Assembly: GCF_011806575.1 (NCBI RefSeq)
Contig: NZ_JAATOO010000001.1
Coordinates: 62,001-126,000 of the forward strand
Length of the DNA: 64,000 bases
Direction: 5' to 3'
From: Vibrio hepatarius
Lineage (GTDB): Bacteria; Pseudomonadota; Gammaproteobacteria; Enterobacterales; Vibrionaceae
Shown: one piece after another, positions 9,187 through 18,564 of the stretch
How positions within the stretch are numbered: the stretch's first letter is position 1
How the letters are laid out: each line of letters begins with the position of its first letter
Notes under the pieces: model-generated
What the model was told of the DNA's origin: nothing
Database searches by the model: none
What the model saw: the letters and a program-made list of their open reading frames with translations, nothing else
Made by a program: the position numbers and the translations under genes

Positions 9187-10391
9187 TAAGCCTTTCTTCC
9201 AAATATCCAGTAAAACGCGGCAGACAAAATCGAACATGCCGACATAACGGTAATCATCGGCCAAGTGGCACCGCTTGGCAGCATGGCAACAACTGCACCG
9301 ATAATCGACCCCGTACCGAAACGTAGCGTACCCGCCAATGAAGAGGCGGTTCCTGCCATAGTAGGATAACCACTCAGAAGCAGTCCCATGGAGTTGCTAC
9401 CGATCGTCGATAACGTGCCGATAAATAAGACCACGAAAGGTACCGTTCCCCATAGCCCGAGGTCAAGCATCCAAGTGATGAAAAGCCCTAGACCGGCGAA
9501 TAACTGTACGGCTAAACCAAATCGCAGCATTGCATGTGAACCGACTTTCTTCACCAATCGACCATTGACACTGGTCATAATGATCATCGCCACGATGTTA
9601 AGACCAAACAAATAACCAAAATGATCTGGACGGACACCGTAAATATCAATGTAGACAAACGAGCCAGCGGTTAAGAAAGCAAACATGCCCGAAAACGAAA
9701 ACGCGCCAGAAAAGATCAGCCCCATCGCAACAGGGTTGGCACACAAACGAGCATAGTTTCGAATCGTGGTTCTAAAGCGTAGTGGTTGCCTCTTTTCTGC
9801 GGTCAGGGTTTCTGGGATTTTCCAAAAAACTAACGAGATAACCACAGCAGCAAAGATCGCTAATACCCAGAAGATAGAACGCCAGCCAAACCAAATCGCT
9901 AAGTGACCACCGATCATCGGCGCAACAAGCGGCGCAATAGTAATCACCAAGGTGACGAACGACATAGTACGAGCGAAGTCTTCACGGTCAAACATATCAC
10001 GTACAACTGCTTGAATGATGACAGCCGCAGCGGCACCCGCAAAACCTTGCGCCGTACGCACATAGGTTAACGCTTCAATGCTGGTTGTTGTCGCGCTCAC
10101 TAAAGACGCGATACCGAAAAACAACACGCCAAGGATCAAGATTGGTCTACGACCATAACTGTCCGCCAACGGACCATGAAGAAGCTGACCAATAGCAAAA
10201 CCTGCGGTGTACGCGGTTAAGGTAATTTGCACTGCACCGTCTGCCACGCCTAAATCGTGTGCGATATCTGGCATCGCCGGCAAATACATGTCAATGGCGA
10301 GAGGCGTCAGAGCACCAATGGCTCCCAGAATAAGGAACAAAAGAAAAGTGATTTGCGGAGCTTTGGTTTGCTCAATTGCAGAACTAGACAT
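9186..10391 (-). CDS. bcr: Bcr/CflA family drug efflux transporter
   Basis: A 401-residue major facilitator with twelve predicted helices. The GALTPLAIDMYLPAMPDIAHDLGV opening and the DSYGRRPILILGV loop 2-3 motif identify the Bcr/CflA drug:proton antiporter group (bicyclomycin, sulfonamide and similar exporters). The preferred ATG at 10389-10391 has AAGGAG seven bases upstream. An in-frame extension of 32 codons reaches back to 10487 and crosses a hairpin (see the leader entry). The gene order bcr, rsuA, radD is the same as around E. coli bcr-rsuA-yejH, which supports orthology. Confidence 0.88.
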   Translation of the reverse strand: MSSSAIEQTKAPQITFLLFLILGAIGALTPLAIDMYLPAMPDIAHDLGVADGAVQITLTAYTAGFAIGQLLHGPLADSYGRRPILILGVLFFGIASLVSATTTSIEALTYVRTAQGFAGAAAAVIIQAVVRDMFDREDFARTMSFVTLVITIAPLVAPMIGGHLAIWFGWRSIFWVLAIFAAVVISLVFWKIPETLTAEKRQPLRFRTTIRNYARLCANPVAMGLIFSGAFSFSGMFAFLTAGSFVYIDIYGVRPDHFGYLFGLNIVAMIIMTSVNGRLVKKVGSHAMLRFGLAVQLFAGLGLFITWMLDLGLWGTVPFVVLFIGTLSTIGSNSMGLLLSGYPTMAGTASSLAGTLRFGTGSIIGAVVAMLPSGATWPMITVMSACSILSAAFYWIFGRKA

Positions 10392-10446
10392 AAATCTCCT
10401 TCTTGATGGCGTTAGACTAGTTGCCTCCTTGCTACCGACTAACAGA

Positions 10447-10471
10447 AACAAAAGACCCGCATCTGCGAGCC
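10447..10471 (-). promoter_or_regulatory. Hairpin plus T-tract in the bcr leader (possible attenuator)
   Basis: On the minus strand GGCTCGC and GCGGGTC can pair (two wobble pairs, loop AGAT) and are followed by CTTTTGTTT, which resembles a weak intrinsic terminator 56-80 bases before the bcr ATG. It is either a second terminator behind rsuA or a leader element that bcr transcripts must read through. Confidence 0.4.
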
Positions 10472-10497
10472 TTGTGCTTATATTCATTCAATTAATG

Positions 10498-10525
10498 AAA
10501 AAAGACTAGTTCCCATTAGGAACTA
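10498..10525 (-). terminator. Terminator of rsuA
   Basis: Minus strand: TAGTTCC, loop of about five bases, GGGAACTA, then GTCTTTTTT. It lies directly after the rsuA stop at 10547 and separates rsuA from bcr. Confidence 0.75.
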
Positions 10526-10546
10526 AACTATTTCCTGTGGTTATGA

Positions 10547-11248
10547 TTAGTTCCAAACAGAATCAATTTCATCTTGAGTTAGATAGCGATATTCACCCGG
10601 TTCTAGTGCTTCATCTAACTCAATCGCACCGATACGTTCACGGTGAAGATGCTCTACCTTGTTACCTAACGCGGCAAACATGCGCTTCACTTGGTGGTAT
10701 TTACCTTCCACTATGGTCAGTAATACTTCATTTTCGCTTTCGTCTACAATGTCCAGTTTAGCGGGTAACGTCGCTTCTTTCTCATTGCGCAGCTCAATAC
10801 CTTCAGCAAACTTCTGTTTGTAGTCCGCTCCGATTGGGTCGGCGAGCCACACACGGTACGTTTTCTCACATTTGTGCTTTGGTGACGTAATACGATGAGA
10901 CCATTGACCATCATCAGTGATCAAAACCAAGCCTGTTGTATCAACGTCTAAACGACCTGCGAAATGAAGGTCTTCCATTTTCACTTCATCCAGTAAAACA
11001 AACGCCGTATGGTTGAAACCGTCTTCATGCGAGCAAACATAACCATCAGGTTTAAAAAGCATAATGTAACGAGGACCCGGTTTGGCGATTTCTCGACCTT
11101 GCCACTCAACGACACATTCGTCCGTTACCTTGTATGAACCGCTTTTTTGTACGATGTCATTGACAGTGACATCGCCACTCTTAATGATTTTTGTCGCTTC
11201 TTTACGTGTCGCACCTAGTGCATCACACAAATATTTATCTAAACGCAT
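10547..11248 (-). CDS. rsuA: 16S rRNA pseudouridine(516) synthase RsuA
   Basis: A 233-residue enzyme with an N-terminal S4 RNA-binding domain (MRLDKYLCDALGATRKEA) and a catalytic domain containing GRLDVDTTGLVL, where the first Asp is the nucleophile of the RsuA/RluB/RluE/RluF family. It converts U516 of 16S rRNA to pseudouridine. The ATG at 11246-11248 has GAGGT nearby and matches the family N-terminus; the extra 16 codons in the open frame are ignored. It is divergent from radD with 73 bases between starts, the same arrangement as in E. coli, so the two share a promoter region. Confidence 0.95.
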   Translation of the reverse strand: MRLDKYLCDALGATRKEATKIIKSGDVTVNDIVQKSGSYKVTDECVVEWQGREIAKPGPRYIMLFKPDGYVCSHEDGFNHTAFVLLDEVKMEDLHFAGRLDVDTTGLVLITDDGQWSHRITSPKHKCEKTYRVWLADPIGADYKQKFAEGIELRNEKEATLPAKLDIVDESENEVLLTIVEGKYHQVKRMFAALGNKVEHLHRERIGAIELDEALEPGEYRYLTQDEIDSVWN

Positions 11249-11321
11249 GAATACCTCATCTTTGTCAGGTGAGGTATTATAGTGCGACTGAATCAAATAG
11301 TTGAGCTATTTCACACATTTT

Positions 11322-13064
11322 ATGTATACACTCCGTCCCTATCAGGCCGACTCAGTAAAAGCCGTTATTCATTACTTTCGTAAGCATTCCTCTCCCGCGG
11401 TTCTAGTACTGCCTACTGGCGCAGGAAAAAGCTTGGTGATTGCCGAGTTAGCGCGCCTCGCCAAAGGTCGCGTGCTGGTGCTTGCGCACGTTAAAGAGTT
11501 GGTTGAACAAAACCATGCAAAATACGAAGGCTATGGTTTAAAAGGCGCAATTTATTCGGCAGGATTAGGACGCAAAGAAACCGACCAACAAGTGGTGTTT
11601 GCTTCGGTTCAGTCTGTGGTGCGTAATCTGGACGATTTCAAAAATCAGTTTTCTTTGTTGGTCATTGACGAGTGCCACCGAGTACCTGATAACAAAAACA
11701 CCAGCTATCAAAAAGTCATCAGTCACTTAAAAGAACTTAATGTCGGCATCAAAGTGCTCGGTTTGACCGCGACGCCGTACCGTCTCGGCATGGGATGGAT
11801 CTACCAATACCATACGCGTGGACTGGTACGCACAGAAGAGCCACGTTTTTTCCGTGACTGTATTTTTGAGCTCCCAATTCGCTATCTGTTGGATGAGAAA
11901 TTCCTCACCCCTGCACGAATGATGGACGCCCCAGTATTGAGCTACGACTTCTCTCAACTTACGCCTGCGTCTACTGGTCGTTACAAAGAAGCGGAACTCG
12001 ACATGGTAATCGACAAAGCCAAGCGCGCCACTCCGCAGATTGTCGAGCAAATCGTTCACCTCGCCAAAGACAAACAAGGCATTATGATCTTTGCGGCCAC
12101 CGTCCGTCACGCACAAGAGATTTTCTCATTGTTGCCAGAAGGCCAAACTGCTTTGGTCATTGGTGATACACCCACAATTGAACGTGACCGCATCATTCAA
12201 GACTTTAAAGACCGCAAGATCAAGTATTTGGTCAACGTTTCAGTATTAACCACGGGCTTTGACGCCCCACACGTTGATTTAATTGCGATCCTACGCCCGA
12301 CAGAATCCATCAGCCTTTACCAGCAAATCGTTGGTCGCGGTTTGCGTCTCTCACCAGGGAAAGAAGAGTGTTTAGTCCTCGACTATGCGGGCAACAGCTA
12401 CGATTTGTATCAACCGGAAGTCGGCAATCCTAAACCGGATTCAGACTCAGAAATTATCACCATTCCCTGCCCCGCTTGCGGATTTAACAATAACTTTTGG
12501 GGCAAGCTCGACAGCAATGGCTTTTTGATTGAGCACTTCGGCCGCAAATGCCAAGGTTTTTTTGAAGATGACGAAACCGGAGAGCGTGAGCACTGTAACT
12601 ACCGCTTCCGAGCCAAATATTGCGGTGAATGCGGAGCGGACAACGATATTGCCGCGCGTATTTGTCACGAGTGCGACGCTACTCTGGTCGACCCAGACAA
12701 AAAGCTCAAAGAGGCACTCAACCTGAAAGACGCACTGGTGTTCGAATGCAAAGATATGGATCTCAGCGTACATAAAGACGAGAAAGGCAAAAGTAGCCTC
12801 AAAGTAACCTACATTGGTGACAATCAAGCGCAGGTACACGAGTTTTGGCCACTCACAACCAAAAACCAGAAGCAACGCTTCAAAGATCACTTTGTTCGTC
12901 CCCATCTTGCCGACAAGCACCGCCCTTTTGACGAAGCTTCGCCGACTAAAGTGGTCAACAACCAGCATCGTTTTCGACTGCCACAGTTTGTCATTGCACG
13001 TAAGGTTGGTCGATTCTGGAAAATGCGCGATAAAATATTCCAAGACGAGCTGACCAGCGGATAA
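11322..13064 (+). CDS. radD: DEAD/DEAH helicase-like DNA repair protein RadD (YejH)
   Basis: A 580-residue superfamily 2 ATPase beginning MYTLRPYQADS, almost the same length as E. coli RadD. Walker A is PTGAGKS (residues 31-37), motif II is DECH (116-119), motif III is LTATPYR, motif V/VI are TTGFDAPHVD and QIVGRGLR. The C-terminal third carries zinc-finger cysteines (CPACGF, CGECG, CHECD). RadD binds SSB, stimulates RecA strand exchange and helps resolve branched DNA. I start at the ATG 11322, which matches the E. coli N-terminus; seven more codons are open upstream. Confidence 0.95.
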   Translation: MYTLRPYQADSVKAVIHYFRKHSSPAVLVLPTGAGKSLVIAELARLAKGRVLVLAHVKELVEQNHAKYEGYGLKGAIYSAGLGRKETDQQVVFASVQSVVRNLDDFKNQFSLLVIDECHRVPDNKNTSYQKVISHLKELNVGIKVLGLTATPYRLGMGWIYQYHTRGLVRTEEPRFFRDCIFELPIRYLLDEKFLTPARMMDAPVLSYDFSQLTPASTGRYKEAELDMVIDKAKRATPQIVEQIVHLAKDKQGIMIFAATVRHAQEIFSLLPEGQTALVIGDTPTIERDRIIQDFKDRKIKYLVNVSVLTTGFDAPHVDLIAILRPTESISLYQQIVGRGLRLSPGKEECLVLDYAGNSYDLYQPEVGNPKPDSDSEIITIPCPACGFNNNFWGKLDSNGFLIEHFGRKCQGFFEDDETGEREHCNYRFRAKYCGECGADNDIAARICHECDATLVDPDKKLKEALNLKDALVFECKDMDLSVHKDEKGKSSLKVTYIGDNQAQVHEFWPLTTKNQKQRFKDHFVRPHLADKHRPFDEASPTKVVNNQHRFRLPQFVIARKVGRFWKMRDKIFQDELTSG

Positions 13065-13135
13065 CAAGGTTATTCACTTAGTGTTCAGATAACGTTAGTA
13101 ATATAGAGATTAATTGGTTCAACTTGGGGAAAGTC

Positions 13136-13522
13136 ATGCTCAAACCAGCGTTTATTTTATGCCTTTCAACTGCAACGGCTTTGATGCCTCTGCAACCAGC
13201 GCTTGCTCAGAAAAACGGGCACGCGTTGGTGCAAGACGTTTATAAGCCAGGCACAGAAATTGAGTTCGATGAAGATCAAGACGAAGTCTATCAAGCGGTA
13301 AAAAAAGGCGACATTCGTCCATTCTCAGAAATGTATGCAGCGGTTGAACGAGATCTGCACGGGCGTATTATTGAAGTAGAGCTTGAAGAAGACGACGGTA
13401 TTTGGGTTTACGAACTCAAGCTCAACCACAATAACAACATCATCAAAGTGGAATATAACGCGCAGACCTTCGAAATGCTGGAAATTAAAGGTCGAAACTT
13501 CACTAAAGCCCTCAAGAAATAG
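13136..13522 (+). CDS. Periplasmic PepSY domain protein
   Basis: A 128-residue protein with a Sec signal peptide (MLKPAFILCLSTATALM...ALAQ, cleavage near residue 25) and a PepSY-like domain (YQAVKKGDIRPFSEMYAAVE, then GRIIEVELEEDDGIWVYELKL). PepSY proteins are thought to modulate partner enzymes or sensors. The ATG at 13136 follows GGGGAAAG. It ends 12 bases before the response regulator gene, so it forms an operon with the two-component pair, and I infer that it tunes the sensor kinase or is its most proximal target. The same order is found around V. cholerae VC1637-VC1639 as I recall it. Confidence 0.8.
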   Translation: MLKPAFILCLSTATALMPLQPALAQKNGHALVQDVYKPGTEIEFDEDQDEVYQAVKKGDIRPFSEMYAAVERDLHGRIIEVELEEDDGIWVYELKLNHNNNIIKVEYNAQTFEMLEIKGRNFTKALKK

Positions 13523-13534
13523 AAGACAAAGAAT

Positions 13535-14194
13535 ATGAAAATACTGGTTGTTGAAGACGAGCCACGCTTGGGCGAACAGATCATTGAAGCATTAGAACAA
13601 ACAGGCTGGGTACCTGAGCTTTCTCAGGATGGCATTGACGCACTCTACCGTGCAACATCAGAAGAATGGGATGCGATTGTACTGGATTTGGGGTTGCCAA
13701 AGCTGGATGGCTTGACGGTACTGAAAAGCATCCGTGACGAAAACATTAACACACCAGTAATCATCTTAAGTGCGCGTGATGGCTTAACGCAGCGTGTCGA
13801 AGGCCTTAATGCGGGTGCCGACGATTACCAAACGAAACCGTTCGAGATGGTTGAACTGATCGCGCGCATACGCGCTCAGCTGCGACGCGCATCCGGTAAT
13901 GCTTCGCCGATAATTCAAATCGGCAATCTAAGCCTAGACACGCGCAGTTCAAAAGTGATGTGGCAAGGTAATCCCATCAGCTTAACCGCGTTGGAGTACA
14001 AAGTCGTCGCGTACTTTATGCACAACCCTGAAAAGGTCATTTCGCGCACTGAACTGGTCGAACATATCTACAAACAGGATTTCGACCGCGACTCTAATAC
14101 CATCGAGGTGTTTATTGGCCGTATTCGCAAGAAAATCGCCCCAAAAGTGATCAAAACGGTTCGAGGCTTGGGATACCAACTGAATGCCGAATAG
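13535..14194 (+). CDS. OmpR/PhoP-type response regulator
   Basis: A 219-residue regulator with a receiver domain (acidic EDE at 7-9, phospho-acceptor Asp about 51 in IVLDLGLP, Lys about 101 in YQTKPF) and a C-terminal winged helix (TALEYKVVAYFMHNP, then GRIRKKI and TVRGLGYQL). It is the PhoP/QseB-like class. The kinase gene overlaps its last 11 bases. Spacing of 12 bases from the PepSY gene indicates one transcript. Targets cannot be read here, but a PhoPQ-like pair with a PepSY protein suggests control of envelope functions in response to cations or peptides. Confidence 0.92.
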   Translation: MKILVVEDEPRLGEQIIEALEQTGWVPELSQDGIDALYRATSEEWDAIVLDLGLPKLDGLTVLKSIRDENINTPVIILSARDGLTQRVEGLNAGADDYQTKPFEMVELIARIRAQLRRASGNASPIIQIGNLSLDTRSSKVMWQGNPISLTALEYKVVAYFMHNPEKVISRTELVEHIYKQDFDRDSNTIEVFIGRIRKKIAPKVIKTVRGLGYQLNAE

Positions 14195-15530
14195 TAAACG
14201 TCATTTACTAAAACGTTTAAGCTTACGCAGTCGCTTAGTATTAGCGGCTGTGGTCTGGTTGACCGCAATGATCATCGCCGCGGGCATTACCGTCCCTCAG
14301 CAAGTTTACAGTTACATGGTCGATGACACTAAAGAGCAGCTCTCTTTGTATTTAGACGAGTTATCGGCGGCAATTGATGTCAATGAAAAAGGCCAACTTC
14401 ACCTTAGTGCACAACTCGCCGACCCACGCTTTTATCAACCTTATAGCGGCCTATACTGGTCAGTAGAAACTGCGAATGACTTACTACGCTCACGTTCTTT
14501 ATGGGACCAGCGCATAACGTATACGTCACTCGAGAAGAAACCGCTCGGTGCGAAATCAGAACACCTCATTCTGCTCGAAACCTCGCTCTATTTTCCTGAT
14601 TACGATGGTCCAATCAAAATACTGGTTGGCATTGATGAGCAACCGATAAAAACCACCGTGTCCAAATTAATGAATCAGCTGTGGGTGATCTTAGCACTGC
14701 TCTACTTCGGCATTCTGTTTATCATTATGATCCAGATTCTGTGGTCGCTTAGCCCATTGTCAAAAATGCGCAAGGAGTTATCGCAAATGCGCGCTGGTGA
14801 CAAAGAAAGACTCGATAACGAATACCCAAGAGAAGTCGCACCTGTGGTCGATGACCTCAATGCCCTGCTCTTTCACTATCAAGAGTTGCTTGAACGGGCA
14901 CGAAACCACTCAGGCAATCTATCCCACGCACTAAAAACGCCACTGTCTGTGATTCGCAATGAAATTTCTACACTAGACGATGAACAGATCAAACAACGGT
15001 TCCAAGAGCCGATAAACCAAATCCAAAATCAAATAGATTATCACCTTGGGCGCACCAGAATGGCGGGAGCAAAACACATCCTAGCGGTTAAAACCAAACC
15101 GAGCGAAAGGATAGACGCAATCTCGATGGCGTTCGACAAAGTGTATGCTTCACGTGAGGTCACACTGATTAACGAGCTTGACTCAGAGATTGAAATTGCT
15201 GTCGAAAACACTGACTTTGACGAGATGGTCGGCAACTTATTGGAAAACGCTTACAAGTGGTCGAGCAGTATCATTCGCGTACATGCCGAACAGTTAGACA
15301 ACGGACGCATCGCTATTGCCATCGAAGATGATGGACCAGGCATTCCCGATGACAAACTCCAACAAGTGACGCGCAGAGGCGTTAGATTAGACGAAACGAC
15401 TCCAGGCAGCGGATTAGGGTTAAATATTGTCAGTGAAGTTGCGCACAGCTACCGTGGCGAGCTCTCTTTATCCAGAAGCGCATTAGGCGGCTTGAAAGCC
15501 AGTTTGTCGTTCCAAAAACCGCAAGCATAG
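14184..15530 (+). CDS. PhoQ-like sensor histidine kinase
   Basis: A 448-residue membrane kinase: helix 1 (about 20-38), periplasmic sensor (about 40-165), helix 2 (about 166-188), a HAMP-like linker, a DHp domain with the phosphorylated His in NLSHALKTPLSVI, and an ATPase domain with N box NLLENAYKW, G1 DDGPGIPD and G2 GSGLGLNIV. The DHp and ATPase sequences are of the PhoQ type. The start overlaps the response regulator stop, so the two are coupled. The periplasmic part has several acidic residues but I do not see a clear PhoQ acidic patch, so the ligand is open. Confidence 0.9.
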   Translation: MPNSKRHLLKRLSLRSRLVLAAVVWLTAMIIAAGITVPQQVYSYMVDDTKEQLSLYLDELSAAIDVNEKGQLHLSAQLADPRFYQPYSGLYWSVETANDLLRSRSLWDQRITYTSLEKKPLGAKSEHLILLETSLYFPDYDGPIKILVGIDEQPIKTTVSKLMNQLWVILALLYFGILFIIMIQILWSLSPLSKMRKELSQMRAGDKERLDNEYPREVAPVVDDLNALLFHYQELLERARNHSGNLSHALKTPLSVIRNEISTLDDEQIKQRFQEPINQIQNQIDYHLGRTRMAGAKHILAVKTKPSERIDAISMAFDKVYASREVTLINELDSEIEIAVENTDFDEMVGNLLENAYKWSSSIIRVHAEQLDNGRIAIAIEDDGPGIPDDKLQQVTRRGVRLDETTPGSGLGLNIVSEVAHSYRGELSLSRSALGGLKASLSFQKPQA

Positions 15531-15669
15531 CCGGATCGATTCTCTCTGGTTGATAGCTGAATTTCGTTCAAACGAATGAAATATAACCGCAGGGATCATG
15601 GGCGATGTTAAATTCGCTAACTAATTGAATAGATTTAATCAAAAGATAGTCGCTTAACACTATTATCTA

Positions 15670-15698
15670 TTGCCCGAAAGCCAAGACAGTGTTAGTAT
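15670..15698 (+). promoter_or_regulatory. Probable sigma-70 promoter of rplY
   Basis: TTGCCC, 17 bases, TAGTAT, followed by a GC-rich discriminator (CCGCGC) as expected for a ribosomal protein promoter. Predicted transcripts begin near 15705, giving a leader of about 105 bases. Confidence 0.55.
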
Positions 15699-15699
15699 C

Positions 15700-15809
15700 C
15701 GCGCTCGTTTTATGAGTTACTACCAATTACTCGTAAAGCGTTATATACATTCTGGCAAGGTCGCATTGCTGGATGTGAAGTTAATTTATTCATATTTGAG
15801 AGTAATACT
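15700..15809 (+). promoter_or_regulatory. Structured 5' leader of rplY, possible L25 autoregulatory element
   Basis: Two stem-loops can be drawn: GAGTT...TACTC around 15714-15732 and a longer one at 15747-15776 pairing ACAT with ATGT and GCAA with TTGC across an internal loop. L25 leaders have been proposed as ribosomal-protein-binding elements in gammaproteobacteria; assignment here is inferred from position and structure only. Confidence 0.4.
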
Positions 15810-16088
15810 ATGAAATTTGAAGCAGTAGTACGTACTGAACTAGGTAAAGGTGCGAGCCGCCGCCTACGTCACACTGGTAATTTCCCTGCTATCGTTTACG
15901 GTGGTTCAGAAGCGCCAGTATCAATCGTTCTTAACCACGACGACGTTGTTAACCAAATGGACAAGCCTGAGTTCTACGAAGGTATCGTTCTAGTAATCGA
16001 CGGCGCTGAAGTAAAAGTTAAGCCACAAGACGTTCAACGTCACGCTTACAAGCCAAAAGTTGAGCACATGGACTTCATCCGCATCTAA
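15810..16088 (+). CDS. rplY: 50S ribosomal protein L25
   Basis: A 92-residue protein matching the short form of L25 ([21 protein letters not shown], ending [10 protein letters not shown]), which binds loop E of 5S rRNA in the large subunit. The length equals that of the enterobacterial protein, without the CTC-type C-terminal extension. GAGAG precedes the ATG. It stands alone, with its own promoter and a terminator at 16178-16208. Its codon use is strongly biased, as expected for a highly expressed gene. Confidence 0.97.
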   Translation: MKFEAVVRTELGKGASRRLRHTGNFPAIVYGGSEAPVSIVLNHDDVVNQMDKPEFYEGIVLVIDGAEVKVKPQDVQRHAYKPKVEHMDFIRI

Positions 16089-16493
16089 TTCCCTACCAAG
16101 GAATTATTCGGATTAAATCCTAGCCTTTTGCATATTAAGAATATCGGCCTTACCATCCGAGACTTCTAAAAAATTCGAAACCCCAGAGACTTACCACCTC
16201 TGGGGTTTCACCTTTCTGGTCATTCGAAAACTCATTTCCTCTTTCCAATCTCCAACACCCTGATTTTTGGCTATTTTTTAAGCAAAAATAATCTCTGCGC
16301 CTCTCCCCAAGTTGGATGTTCGTCTAAATTATCAACAATTGTGACAATAATGACTCATATAATTTTATTTTTACCATACGACACACTTGATAATAAATAC
16401 GCTATATAGCAAGCTGCAATAAGTAACTAAGCACATTCCCTTATAATAAACCTGTAATAATTTTTGATTAAAATCAATTGTTTAGGATGCACT
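16089..16493. other. Intergenic region rplY to chemoreceptor
   Basis: The first part holds the rplY terminator. The rest (about 16210-16490) is AT-rich and carries the chemoreceptor promoter region; a TATAAT lies near 16357-16364 but no well-spaced -35 is obvious. I see no small gene or RNA with a terminator. Confidence 0.5.
16178..16208 (+). terminator. Terminator of rplY
   Basis: AAACCCCAGAG and CTCTGGGGTTT form an 11-bp perfect stem around a nine-base loop. The T tract is short (TTTCACCTTTC). Confidence 0.75.
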
Positions 16494-18128
16494 ATGCTAA
16501 ATAGCCTTAAAATAAAACATAAGCTTGCTCTACCTATTGTGCTACTCGCTACGGTGATTGCCAGCACAACCACCCTCAACGTGATTCAAGCTGACCGCCA
16601 AGAATCTCTTAACGATCAGCTAAACAATGAAGTACAACCCGTGATGGATAGCTTGGAAGATGGTTATCGAGACCTCTATCAAGTCATTACCGCGGCACAG
16701 GGAGTGATGTTAGCTAAGACCCAGGCTGACATTGACTACAACATTGAAGAATTTAAGGACAATGCCTACAAAGCAGTCCCCCGATTGAGTAAAGCCAGCG
16801 TACTGGTGGAAGCGGGACACCTTTCCCCTGAGCAGCAACGAGAAATTGATAAAATCGCAGCTGCCACCACCGCATGGGTAAAACTCTACGAGCCGATGTT
16901 TGAAAACCCATCTCAGGCTATTTCATACTATGAACAAAACCGCGAGAAGTTAGATAACGAGTTCCGCATCATCCGCGAACAACTCACTACCATTCGTGAG
17001 CAAGTAGAACAGTTGCAACTTACGCTGCGCGAAGAATCCGCTTCTTCTATTGAATCGAGTAAGTTGGTGCTTGAGCTAAGTGCACTGATCGCAGTGGTGT
17101 TGGTAGGTTTCTCGTTCTGGGTTTCTAATAAACTGATCCTCAGCCCAATTAACCGCATCAATAGCGCCATGAAAGACATCGCAACAGGTGATGGCGACCT
17201 ATCACAGCGTATTGAAGTACAAAGTACAGATGAATTAGGTCAGCTATCGAAAGCATTTAACCAGTTTGTAGAGCGAATCCATTCCACAGTGAGCCAAGTG
17301 ATCGTCTCCTCTAACGCGGTACGCGCAGAGATGGAGAACATTAAGTCGCTCACACAATCTGTCGCGGATTTCTCTGGTCATCAGCAACAAGAAAGTGAAA
17401 TGGTCGCAACAGCCGTCAATGAAATGCAAGCGACCAGCGAAAGCGTTGCTTCTAGCGCTGAGGAAGCAGCTCTCGCAAGTACTAATGCAAACGACGAGGC
17501 TTCTAACACAGGTCTAGTGCTTAACAGTACTGTGAACTCAATTGAGACACTCGCTCAAGAGATCGATAACGCAAGCGTCGTCATTCACAACCTAGACACA
17601 GACGTTGGTAACATCGCTTCTATCCTTGATGTGATTCGCGGTATTGCTGACCAAACCAACCTTCTGGCACTTAACGCAGCGATCGAAGCCGCTCGTGCAG
17701 GCGAGCAAGGTCGAGGATTCGCGGTAGTTGCTGACGAAGTACGTTCATTAGCAGGCCGCACTCAAGAAAGCACCGGCGAGATTCAGACGATGATTGAGAA
17801 GCTTCAGGAAGGTGCACGTGAAGCCGTCACTGTCATGGAAGCGAGTAAAGAAAGCGGACAGCAGACAATTGTAACGGCAGGAAGCGCCTCAGATTCACTG
17901 AAAGAGATCATGGCGTCTATCGCTAAAATGAATGAAATGAATACCCACATTGCTACTGCAGCAAGCGAACAAAATAGCGTGAGTGAAGAAGTAAACAACA
18001 ACGTGACGCGTATTCTCGACAACAGCAAGCAAATGGTCGAAATGGTCAATCATTCTGAAAGTGCGTGTCAGGCGCTGTCTGAACAGTGTGAAAACTTAGA
18101 TAGATTGGTCGCCCAATTCAAAGTTTAA
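16494..18128 (+). CDS. Methyl-accepting chemotaxis protein
   Basis: A 544-residue chemoreceptor: helix 1 (about 8-28), a helical periplasmic domain (about 30-190) of four-helix-bundle type, helix 2 (about 195-215), HAMP ([26 protein letters not shown]) and a cytoplasmic signalling domain with the invariant hairpin tip ([34 protein letters not shown]). It relays ligand state to CheA/CheW. I begin at ATG 16494 with AGGATG upstream; the ten extra codons before it lack a site. It is monocistronic and ends at a strong terminator. Ligand unknown. Confidence 0.93.
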   Translation: MLNSLKIKHKLALPIVLLATVIASTTTLNVIQADRQESLNDQLNNEVQPVMDSLEDGYRDLYQVITAAQGVMLAKTQADIDYNIEEFKDNAYKAVPRLSKASVLVEAGHLSPEQQREIDKIAAATTAWVKLYEPMFENPSQAISYYEQNREKLDNEFRIIREQLTTIREQVEQLQLTLREESASSIESSKLVLELSALIAVVLVGFSFWVSNKLILSPINRINSAMKDIATGDGDLSQRIEVQSTDELGQLSKAFNQFVERIHSTVSQVIVSSNAVRAEMENIKSLTQSVADFSGHQQQESEMVATAVNEMQATSESVASSAEEAALASTNANDEASNTGLVLNSTVNSIETLAQEIDNASVVIHNLDTDVGNIASILDVIRGIADQTNLLALNAAIEAARAGEQGRGFAVVADEVRSLAGRTQESTGEIQTMIEKLQEGAREAVTVMEASKESGQQTIVTAGSASDSLKEIMASIAKMNEMNTHIATAASEQNSVSEEVNNNVTRILDNSKQMVEMVNHSESACQALSEQCENLDRLVAQFKV

Positions 18129-18146
18129 AACCTATCACCAGAAATG

Positions 18147-18176
18147 AAAAAACCCACCGAATGGTGGGTTTTGTTT
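18147..18176. terminator. Terminator between chemoreceptor and PilZ gene
   Basis: AAAACCCACC, loop GAAT, GGTGGGTTTT, then GTTTATTT. Symmetrical enough to work for the convergent PilZ gene too. Confidence 0.9.
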
Positions 18177-18198
18177 ATTTCACTATCGTGCTAGCTAG

Positions 18199-18564
18199 TT
18201 AATTCGAGTCATATATCCCGCTGCGGACACGTTCAAAGTAAATCGGATAGTTATTACGAATATTACGTTGTTCATCCACCATATGTTTAAACGATGGACC
18301 TTTATCAAATTGAATCACTACTTCTTCACCAGCAAACCTCAACACGGTTCCTTCAACGGCAATTTCACAGCCGTTATGTAGTGACAACAATCCTTTCATC
18401 TCAGTTCCGACCTGCAATTTGGTGAAACCGTTCATAACGATGCGCATTCCACCCTCAGACAATTCGCTAACACGGAACCTCTCTTGAGAAAAACGAACGC
18501 TTGGCATCGCTCGTCTAGGATATTTTAGGCGGTAGAATTCGCGTCGTTGTTCTACTGCGCTCAT
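18199..18564 (-). CDS. Single-domain PilZ c-di-GMP-binding protein
   Basis: A 121-residue protein that is essentially one PilZ domain. The c-di-GMP-binding signature is present: an N-terminal RRxxxR-type motif (QRREFYR, residues 6-12) and, about 25 residues later, the SELSEGGM strand standing for the (D/N)xSxxG motif, here with Glu in place of the usual Asp/Asn. The start has GGAG (aaaaggagtaactcATG). It is transcribed alone, convergent with the chemoreceptor and divergent from rarD. Effector partner unknown. Confidence 0.85.
   Translation of the reverse strand: MSAVEQRREFYRLKYPRRAMPSVRFSQERFRVSELSEGGMRIVMNGFTKLQVGTEMKGLLSLHNGCEIAVEGTVLRFAGEEVVIQFDKGPSFKHMVDEQRNIRNNYPIYFERVRSGIYDSN

Noticed and set aside
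10391..10487. N-terminal extension of Bcr by 32 codons
   Set aside because: The inner ATG has a strong AAGGAG and the extension lacks family similarity; kept only as a leader finding.
12447..13067. A 206-codon minus-strand open frame inside radD
   Set aside because: It lies antisense to the zinc-finger half of a firmly identified gene and has no ribosome binding site or family likeness.
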